In this document: positions 7,568-11,533 of the stretch, piece by piece | Layout: each line of letters opens with the position of its first letter | How positions within the stretch are numbered: the stretch's first letter is position 1 | From: Bacteroidota bacterium | GTDB lineage: Bacteria; Bacteroidota; Bacteroidia; UBA7662 | Assembly (NCBI GenBank): GCA_016868485.1 | Contig: VGGT01000035.1 | Location: 1-11,533, forward strand | DNA length: 11,533 bases | Direction: 5' to 3' | Notes under the pieces: generated by a model | Seen by the model: the letters and a program-made list of their open reading frames with translations, nothing else | Told to the model about the DNA's origin: nothing | Databases searched by the model: none | Made by a program: the position numbers and the translations under genes

Positions 7568-8875
7568 ATGAATCGCATTCAAATCAGGAACATCGGCCGA
7601 ATAGGAGGTATATCGGAAGGGGAGGCATGTACACACGGTGGAAATTTATTTACAAACGGTGGAAGTTTATTTACACACGGTGGAAGTTTATTTACACACG
7701 GTAGAAATGAAGGATCGATTTGGTCGTCAACAGAAAATGCATGGCTCCTTGTGGAAGGAAAACACATCATCGATTGGGGGCCGATGTCCGATGAGCCCAG
7801 CCTTCCACCCCATACAGAAGTCTGGGACGCCAACGGCGCCTGGGTCATGCCCGCATTTGTTGACCCCCACACCCATTTGGTGCACAGCGGAACGCGTGAA
7901 CAAGAATGGAAAGCCCGACTTCAAGGAGCAAGTTACCAAGAAATAGCAGCGGCTGGCGGTGGAATCATGCATTCTGTTCGCAGCCTGAGGAAAGCCGAAT
8001 TTTCGGCCTTGTTGGATGAGAGCCGAATTCGGCTGGAGTCTATTCGTTCCATGGGTGTGGGGAGTCTAGAAATCAAAAGCGGCTACGGTTTAGATTTTGA
8101 TTCAGAAAGCAAGATGCTGCGAACAACGCGGATGCTCGCGCATGAGTACCCCGATATGAATATCCATTCGACTTGTCTTGCACTGCATGCCATACCGCCT
8201 GAATATAGAGAAGATGCAAACTCCTATGTAAGAAAAGTCACACAAGAATGGATTCCCGTTTGGGCGGAAGAAGGGCTCATTGATTTTGTTGATATTTTTT
8301 GCGAGCGCGGTTATTTTGGACTTGAACATTTAGATGCCTTGTTGGAATGTGCCCATCGATTGGGTTTGCCTGTACGGGCTCATGTGAATCAATTTTCTGT
8401 GATGGGCGCGGTGAAAAGGGCTGTTGAAGGTGGTGCGCTCAGTGTCGATCATTTGGAGGAATTGGATGACGCTGATTTGGAGGCCTTAAAAAATGGGGAA
8501 ACATACCCCATTCTTCTGCCAGGTTGTTCTTTTTTCTTAGGAATTCCCTATGCCCCTGGTCGAAAATTGGCGGATGCCGGGTTGCCTGTGGTGGTGGGGA
8601 GTGATTACAACCCCGGATCGGCACCTGGATTTAACCCATTCTTGACACTTAGCCTGTCTTGCCTAAAGTTGGGATTGATGCCGGAGGAGGCCTTGAATGC
8701 CATGACCATACACGCTGCGGGTTCACTCCAACTTTCTGATCGTGTGGGCTCGATTGGAAGAGGGAAAGAAGCCAGTTTATTGTTCCTATCCGGTCTAAAA
8801 GACTGGTCGACTTTAGCCTACCATTTTGGTCAAATTCCCCCTTTGCGCGTCATGCTTAAGGGGCGTTTCCTTTAA
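7568..8875 (+). CDS. hutI: Imidazolonepropionase (histidine degradation)
   Basis: HutI hydrolyses 4-imidazolone-5-propionate to N-formimino-L-glutamate, the third step of histidine breakdown, in the cytosol. The 435-residue protein is an amidohydrolase. Visible metal and active-site motifs: HTH at 101-103 in FVDPHTHLVHSGTRE (R110 for substrate), EIKSGYGLD (168-176), H207 in LALHAIP, H272 in AHVNQF, and D346 in VGSDYNPGSAPG. Length is a little over the usual 400-420, explained mainly by an N-terminal loop holding about three and a half copies of a 7-residue repeat (T-H-G-G-S-L-F, residues 22-47) between the first beta strands. The expected ENAWLLVEG strand follows at 57. No other hut genes (hutH, hutU, hutG or ftcD) are in the window. 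It may be co-transcribed with the isocitrate dehydrogenase gene 51 bases upstream. Assignment is firm; whether the repeat affects folding is unknown. Confidence 0.95.
   Translation: MNRIQIRNIGRIGGISEGEACTHGGNLFTNGGSLFTHGGSLFTHGRNEGSIWSSTENAWLLVEGKHIIDWGPMSDEPSLPPHTEVWDANGAWVMPAFVDPHTHLVHSGTREQEWKARLQGASYQEIAAAGGGIMHSVRSLRKAEFSALLDESRIRLESIRSMGVGSLEIKSGYGLDFDSESKMLRTTRMLAHEYPDMNIHSTCLALHAIPPEYREDANSYVRKVTQEWIPVWAEEGLIDFVDIFCERGYFGLEHLDALLECAHRLGLPVRAHVNQFSVMGAVKRAVEGGALSVDHLEELDDADLEALKNGETYPILLPGCSFFLGIPYAPGRKLADAGLPVVVGSDYNPGSAPGFNPFLTLSLSCLKLGLMPEEALNAMTIHAAGSLQLSDRVGSIGRGKEASLLFLSGLKDWSTLAYHFGQIPPLRVMLKGRFL
7630..7708 (+). repeat. 21-bp tandem repeat inside hutI (about 3.8 copies)
   Basis: The motif CGGTGGAAGTTTATTTACAC recurs with a 21-base period, with CGG at 7636, 7657, 7678 and 7699. 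The copies starting at 7657 and 7678 are identical over 21 bases; the first differs at two positions, and the last is partial and decays after GGTAGAAAT. The period is a multiple of three, so copies add or remove seven residues (T-H/N-G-G-N/S-L-F) without shifting the frame. Confidence 0.95.
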
Positions 8876-8885
8876 GAAAAACGAT

Positions 8886-8914
8886 ACAAAAAACTGAATC
8901 TGTCGGGTTTTTGT
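8886..8914 (+). terminator. Weak candidate hairpin terminator after hutI
   Basis: Eleven bases past the hutI stop, ACAAAAAAC (8886-8894) can pair with GTTTTTGT (8907-8914) with one bulged A around a 12-base loop. The stem is almost all A:T and the T run is inside the arm rather than after it, so termination would be inefficient at best. Confidence 0.25.
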
Positions 8915-8974
8915 CTACTCGAGTCATGCGACCGTCTATTGAAATCGAGATCGGTCAGTCTTTTGTCAATGCTC

Positions 8975-8994
8975 ACTTTACAGATGTGTAAAGT
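8975..8994. promoter_or_regulatory. Perfect inverted repeat upstream of the AraC-type regulator
   Basis: ACTTTAC (8975-8981) and GTAAAGT (8988-8994) are exact reverse complements around the 6-base spacer AGATGT. The site is about 98 bases before the regulator start codon. It could be an operator for a dimeric DNA-binding protein or a small RNA hairpin; no T tract follows. Confidence 0.45.
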
Positions 8995-8999
8995 CATGT

Positions 9000-9037
9000 G
9001 GATAAATTGGGATAAGTTGTGTTCACAACATTTTGTG
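9000..9037. promoter_or_regulatory. Tandem decamer plus overlapping TTGTG dyads before the AraC-type regulator
   Basis: GGATAAATTG (9000-9009) is followed directly by GGATAAGTTG (9010-9019), a 9-of-10 match at one helical turn. This runs into the palindrome GTTGTG-TT-CACAAC (9016-9029). CACAA (9024-9028) also pairs with a further TTGTG (9033-9037). The cluster ends 54 bases before the ATG at 9092, a plausible place for operator sites, including direct-repeat sites of the kind AraC-family proteins bind. The rest of the 216-base gap (8876-9091) shows no gene and no clear TAnnTTTG promoter. Confidence 0.45.
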
Positions 9038-9091
9038 CGAAAGATCGAAGGTATGAAATTGGCTGTTCCATTCACTTAAATCCCATACCCC

Positions 9092-9901
9092 ATGAAACTC
9101 AACTCCATTTACATTGCAGAGTCACACGATTCCTTTCGCGGCATTTTGGCGGAGCATCTGCGCTCAAATTATTATGTCCGTGATTTTTCGCGTTTTTCCA
9201 CAGCGGTTCGCATGATGGAAGAATCGGAGCCTGATTTGTTCATTTTTTCCCTTCCCGACGACATCCATAGATCGGTAGAATCGCTGCAAGAATATAAAAG
9301 AAGCCAGAAATTTCAGCACATTCCCCTTCTAGTATTGGCTGGTCAACCATTTCGTGAAATACAAACAGCCTGTTATGCAGCAGGCGCTGATGCTTGTCTC
9401 GAACGTCCTTTCGGTCTTGCACAGTTAAACCCGTTGGTGGCCGCTCTTCTGCGCAATCGGGAGGCCTCATACGCCCACGCTCGTCGGCGGAGCTTATTGC
9501 CCGCTTCCTATTCAAGTATGGTCATGGAGGATGAATTTTTCATGCAGAAGGTCAATCGATTCTTGGGAAACAACATTCGAGAAATCAACTTGTATGTGAG
9601 CAATGTAGCCGATGAGATGGCGATGAGCATCAGTCAGTTCGACCGCCGCGTAACACGCCTAACCGGACAAACGCCGAATCAATATATACGAGAATATCGG
9701 ATGCAGGTGGCTTATGAACTACTGGCGAGTAAAAGAGGCAATGTTTCCGAAATCGCTATGATGACAGGATTCAAGAGTATTTCTTATTTCAGCTCACGTT
9801 TTCGCGAACGATTCGGCTTTGCTCCTTCTTTTGTCCGATCCGGTCGACACGAGGAAGAAATGAAGGAAATCGGGACCGGAGGACCACAGCAAGCAGCCTA
9901 A
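9092..9901 (+). CDS. AraC-type transcriptional regulator with a degenerate receiver-like domain
   Basis: The 269-residue protein has an N-terminal receiver-like domain (about 4-122), a short linker, and an AraC-type double helix-turn-helix domain (about 150-248). In the latter, VADEMAMSISQFDRRVTRLT is the first HTH; the second ends in VSEIAMMTGFKSISYFSSRF and is followed by FGFAPSFVR. The output domain closely resembles that of Bacteroidota hybrid two-component regulators. The receiver keeps its hydrophobic framework (PDLFIFSLP, HIPLLVLAG, GADACLERPF), but the phosphoacceptor Asp position is S53, the conserved Thr/Ser is A83, the conserved Lys is R105, and the acidic pair is reduced to E10-S11. 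Classical Asp phosphorylation therefore looks impossible. It probably controls transcription in the cytosol through another input or by oligomerisation; targets are unknown. Upstream dyads and a tandem decamer suggest autoregulation. Its stop lies 4 bases from the stop of the opposing SRAP gene. Confidence 0.88.
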   Translation: MKLNSIYIAESHDSFRGILAEHLRSNYYVRDFSRFSTAVRMMEESEPDLFIFSLPDDIHRSVESLQEYKRSQKFQHIPLLVLAGQPFREIQTACYAAGADACLERPFGLAQLNPLVAALLRNREASYAHARRRSLLPASYSSMVMEDEFFMQKVNRFLGNNIREINLYVSNVADEMAMSISQFDRRVTRLTGQTPNQYIREYRMQVAYELLASKRGNVSEIAMMTGFKSISYFSSRFRERFGFAPSFVRSGRHEEEMKEIGTGGPQQAA

Positions 9902-9905
9902 TCAT

Positions 9906-10739
9906 TCAATCAAACAAACTGCTCTGTACGCCGTATCCACCTGGCCGCAGTGATTTATTGAAACCGAATCCGTTTACGATCCATGATTGTTCGACCTTCG
10001 TTTGCTCAAGCGGATACAACATCGGCCCAACAGCCCTCATAAGCCCAGCAGCGTGTTGGCCAGGGCTTTTCACGCGCGAATCGATTGGGTAGGCGTTCCA
10101 CTCACGGGAATCGCTGCTGTACATCATCTCGGCAAGTTGCTGTATGCTGCTGTTGGGATTAAGCCAATCACGGTAATGGGCCGGATTCAATACGATAGGT
10201 GCGCGATGATGTCCGATTTCAGCAACAAGGCCGCGTGCGCTTGTGGTAATCAGGGCAAACCCCAATCGAGAAAATCTTCCTCCTTCTTCGGGCGGGAATT
10301 CTTGCCAAACCGCAGCCATAGCAAATATTCCAAGAGGATCGGTGGGGAAGATGCAGTAGGGTCTGTTGAGCCGTTCAATTTTAGGCCCTTCTATAAAAGC
10401 ATCAGCAGGCACCAAACAGCGGCGATTTCGAATCGCTGAGCGAAAACTGGGCTTAGAAAAAATACCGAGGGCACCGTTGTAGCGCGGGTCATCCTCTAAA
10501 TTGTGATCACCCTCTGATCGTGCATTGAATAATAAGCGTCGCGAAGAACCAGACCATTGGGTTTCAAAGCCGAAATTCATCAGGGTGAGTCGATCGGGAT
10601 TTCCACTACTCAAAACAGGCATAAGCGAACCGGGACCAGCGTTCACACCTTCAAAATGCGACAAAGCCCCGCCTTCAGGCAGTTGGAAATGCTCTTCTAC
10701 AACCCGTATGGAACTCACCAGTGTATAACGACCACACAT
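9906..10739 (-). CDS. SRAP-domain protein (YedK/HMCES type), abasic-site DNA crosslinking
   Basis: SRAP proteins covalently trap abasic sites in single-stranded DNA through the N-terminal cysteine, shielding stalled replication forks. The 277-residue protein starts MCGRYTL, so C2 becomes the N-terminal nucleophile after methionine removal. Other active-site elements are N72, R74 and E76 in FNARSEG, E117 in ADAFIEG, and H177 in GHHRAPIVL, corresponding to the HxRMP motif. It is somewhat longer than the usual 220-250 residues, owing to a C-terminal tail of about 40 residues ending QSSLFD (272-277), which fits the bacterial sliding-clamp binding pattern Q-x-x-L-F. The start is fixed by the need for Cys at position 2. 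It converges with the AraC-type gene (4-base gap) and diverges from tRNA-Arg, 83 bases away. No LexA-type box was recognised upstream. Family assignment is firm; clamp binding is inference. Confidence 0.94.
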   Translation of the reverse strand: MCGRYTLVSSIRVVEEHFQLPEGGALSHFEGVNAGPGSLMPVLSSGNPDRLTLMNFGFETQWSGSSRRLLFNARSEGDHNLEDDPRYNGALGIFSKPSFRSAIRNRRCLVPADAFIEGPKIERLNRPYCIFPTDPLGIFAMAAVWQEFPPEEGGRFSRLGFALITTSARGLVAEIGHHRAPIVLNPAHYRDWLNPNSSIQQLAEMMYSSDSREWNAYPIDSRVKSPGQHAAGLMRAVGPMLYPLEQTKVEQSWIVNGFGFNKSLRPGGYGVQSSLFD

Positions 10740-10804
10740 AAGGCTAAATTCGCCAGAATTTGCTTTGATTGGTTCTTTCTCATACAGATAAAGTCAATAT
10801 TTGC

Positions 10805-10812
10805 TATCTTTG
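10805..10812 (+). promoter_or_regulatory. -7 promoter element of the tRNA-Arg gene
   Basis: TATCTTTG matches the Bacteroidota consensus TAnnTTTG exactly. It ends 10 bases before the tRNA, giving an expected leader of about 5-7 bases, usual for tRNA genes. The -33 TTTG is not obvious; TTTC at 10776-10779 is the nearest candidate and is a few bases too far. Confidence 0.6.
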
Positions 10813-10822
10813 CGCTTCTATT

Positions 10823-10896
10823 GGTTTCGTAGCTCAATTGGATAGAGCATCTGACTACGGATCAGAAGGTTTGGGGTTCGAATCCCTACGAGACCG
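10823..10896 (+). tRNA. tRNA-Arg (anticodon ACG)
   Basis: The cloverleaf folds by hand. The acceptor stem is GGTTTCG (10823-10829) with CGAGACC (10889-10895), with one G:U pair. The D stem is GCTC/GAGC (10832-10835, 10845-10848). The anticodon stem is TCTGA/TCAGA (10850-10854, 10862-10866) with loop CTACGGA, placing anticodon ACG at 10857-10859. The variable loop is 5 bases. The T arm has loop TTCGAAT (10877-10883), and the discriminator base is G10896. CCA is not encoded. The A at the wobble position would normally be converted to inosine, reading CGN codons. A terminator follows after 9-12 bases. Confidence 0.96.
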
Positions 10897-10905
10897 CTTG
10901 ATAAT

Positions 10906-10943
10906 AAAGGAGTTACCGATAAAAATCGGTGGCTCCTTTTTTT
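10906..10943 (+). terminator. Intrinsic terminator of tRNA-Arg
   Basis: GGAG-TT-ACCGAT pairs with ATCGGT-GG-CTCC around an AAAA loop (10909-10936), giving a 12-bp stem with two T:G pairs. It is followed by seven T residues (10937-10943). The A run before the stem can extend it by 3 pairs and gives some termination potential on the minus strand as well. Confidence 0.9.
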
Positions 10944-10946
10944 ATG

Positions 10947-10965
10947 TGCATACAATTTGCATACA
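10947..10965. repeat. Direct repeat TGCATACA, 11-base period, just past the tRNA terminator
   Basis: TGCATACA occurs at 10947-10954 and again at 10958-10965 with a 3-base spacer, so the copies lie on the same helical face. It begins the 209-base gene-less stretch (10944-11152) between the tRNA terminator and the FISUMP gene. It could be a protein-binding site; there is no integrase in the window to link it to an attachment site. Confidence 0.45.
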
Positions 10966-11017
10966 GAAGGCGTCAAAACCGCATCGCCTTACACGAACGA
11001 ACAGATAGAACAATAAC

Positions 11018-11036
11018 CGATCACAGGCCGTGATCG
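11018..11036. repeat. Palindrome CGATCAC-AGGCC-GTGATCG
   Basis: Perfect 7-base arms surround a 5-base spacer, with no T tract on either strand. It lies 117 bases beyond the 3' end of the FISUMP gene (minus strand), so it could be a hairpin in that gene's 3' untranslated region or a binding site. Apart from this palindrome, the TGCATACA direct repeat (10947-10965) and a GTCAA-GA-GTCAA repeat next to the FISUMP stop (about 11138-11149), nothing is seen in 10944-11152. Confidence 0.35.
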
Positions 11037-11152
11037 CTGCCATCATCAGCGGCCGTAAACTGAATGGACACTCGTCAATTGGCGTACGTTGCCTCAAAGG
11101 ACCTGCAGACCGCGCCCCACCGCACAAAGCCAAAAAAGTCAAGAGTCAAGGT

Positions 11153-11533
11153 TCAATCCCGGGCGCAGCGAACCGAAAAACCATAACGGTGGTTGAAGTT
11201 GAAGCGGTTCGCATAGGCATCGTCGTAAATCAGATCACGGATCCAGGCAACGCCCGACCCAGCATCCGAAGAACTCCACCAGATTCCGTTGCTGCCCAAA
11301 TCGTAGAACCCGCCACCAGAGCCGCGGGAGCCACCAGGCAGGCCCGTGAAACCGCTCGAATTCGTGGCGCCTCTGTTTGGAGAATTCCAACCTCCAGCGG
11401 CGGGCTGAGTGGCGGTGCTCTTCATCTTACCGCCTGCTACGGGTTCTCCGCCTAAGAAGGTGGTGAGGGTCGTCCATTCCGCATCCGATGGCACATGCCA
11501 GCCCGTAGGACATAATCCCCTTGAATCATTCAC
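11153..11533 (-). CDS. FISUMP (Fib_succ_major) domain protein, C-terminal part; 5' end outside window
   Basis: The 126 visible residues match the C-terminal half of the Fibrobacter succinogenes major paralogous domain, found in many surface or secreted proteins of Bacteroidota and Fibrobacterota; its role is not established. Signature elements in order: LCPTGWHVPSDAEWTTL, FLGGE-VAGGKMK, W--PNRGATNSSGFTGLPGG, DLGSNGIWWSSSDAGSGVAWIRDL, and the final YGFSVRCARD just before the stop. Two cysteines (in LCPTGW and SVRCARD) could form a disulfide. The frame is open to the right edge. The first codon there (GTG) lies inside the domain, where family members have further sequence, so the start, signal peptide and any upstream domains are missing. 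Base composition is clearly richer in GC (38/60 in 11281-11340, 36/60 in 11341-11400) than the genes to the left, which suggests transfer or domain-family expansion. Family assignment is firm. Confidence 0.9.
   Translation of the reverse strand: MNDSRGLCPTGWHVPSDAEWTTLTTFLGGEPVAGGKMKSTATQPAAGGWNSPNRGATNSSGFTGLPGGSRGSGGGFYDLGSNGIWWSSSDAGSGVAWIRDLIYDDAYANRFNFNHRYGFSVRCARD

Noticed and set aside
7630..7708. Short tandem repeats in hutI as a CRISPR-like array
   Set aside because: There are no spacers; the units are directly adjacent, in frame and part of the HutI reading frame.
8872..9075. Minus-strand open frame of 67 codons in the gap before the AraC-type regulator
   Set aside because: No recognisable features, and it spans the cluster of dyads that looks regulatory. 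I cannot exclude a small gene but see nothing to support it.
9987..10439. Plus-strand open frame of 150 codons opposite the SRAP gene
   Set aside because: It is antisense to the SRAP catalytic domain with all active-site motifs in the other strand; no family features.
10769..11008. Plus-strand open frame of 79 codons across the tRNA
   Set aside because: It translates the tRNA-Arg gene itself (the well-known false product containing VAQLDRASDYGSEGL).
11030..11455. Plus-strand open frame of 141 codons opposite the FISUMP gene
   Set aside because: It lies antisense to a confidently recognised FISUMP domain, is proline/arginine/alanine-rich without a recognisable motif, and is explained by the high GC of the opposite strand.

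Overview
The window looks like a chromosomal segment from a member of the Bacteroidota, probably near the Flavobacteriales. The evidence is: start codons without clear Shine-Dalgarno sequences; exact TAnnTTTG-type -7 promoter elements in front of the tRNA gene and the isocitrate dehydrogenase gene; a Fib_succ_major (FISUMP) domain protein; an AraC-type output domain like those of Bacteroidota hybrid regulators; and the C-terminal end of a large beta-rich protein of a kind I associate with Bacteroidota. Protein-coding DNA is mid-range in GC (hand counts of 35-45% in sampled 60-base lines). This rises to about 60% in the last few hundred bases.

Layout, left to right. (1) 1-1557: the 3' end of an unrecognised large protein that enters from the left edge. 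(2) 1730-4436, plus strand: a compact run of clpS (N-degron adaptor), an M48 zinc lipoprotease, a short NfeD-like membrane protein and the flotillin-like floA. Spacing is tight: the clpS stop overlaps a possible GTG start, and nfeD and floA overlap by 8 bases. (3) 4442-5938, minus strand: a two-PDZ HtrA/DegP-type serine protease whose stop lies 5 bases from the floA stop. (4) 6053-7516 and 7568-8875, plus strand: an isocitrate dehydrogenase of the long, C-terminally extended type whose cofactor residues look NAD-type, then imidazolonepropionase (hutI), which carries a 21-bp tandem repeat near its N-terminus. (5) 8876-9091: a 216-base intergenic stretch rich in small dyads and a tandem decamer, leading into an AraC-type regulator (9092-9901) with a receiver-like domain lacking the phosphoacceptor Asp. 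(6) 9906-10739, minus strand: an SRAP/YedK-type abasic-site DNA crosslinking protein ending in a possible sliding-clamp-binding tail. (7) 10823-10896: tRNA-Arg(ACG) with its promoter and a strong intrinsic terminator. (8) 10944-11152: gene-less DNA with a direct repeat and a palindrome, then the C-terminal part of a FISUMP protein on the minus strand that leaves the right edge.

How the genes relate. Region 2-3 groups cytosolic (ClpS with ClpAP), envelope (M48, HtrA) and membrane-organising (NfeD/FloA) functions, and can be read as a protein and membrane quality-control neighbourhood. Region 4 is central and histidine-degradation metabolism. Regions 5-6 pair a likely phosphorylation-independent regulator with a DNA-damage protein in convergent orientation; a functional link is not shown. 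No complete mobile element, CRISPR array or recognised defence system is visible. The right end (tRNA, then a composition shift, then a surface-type protein) could be the edge of an accessory region, but no integrase is present in the window.
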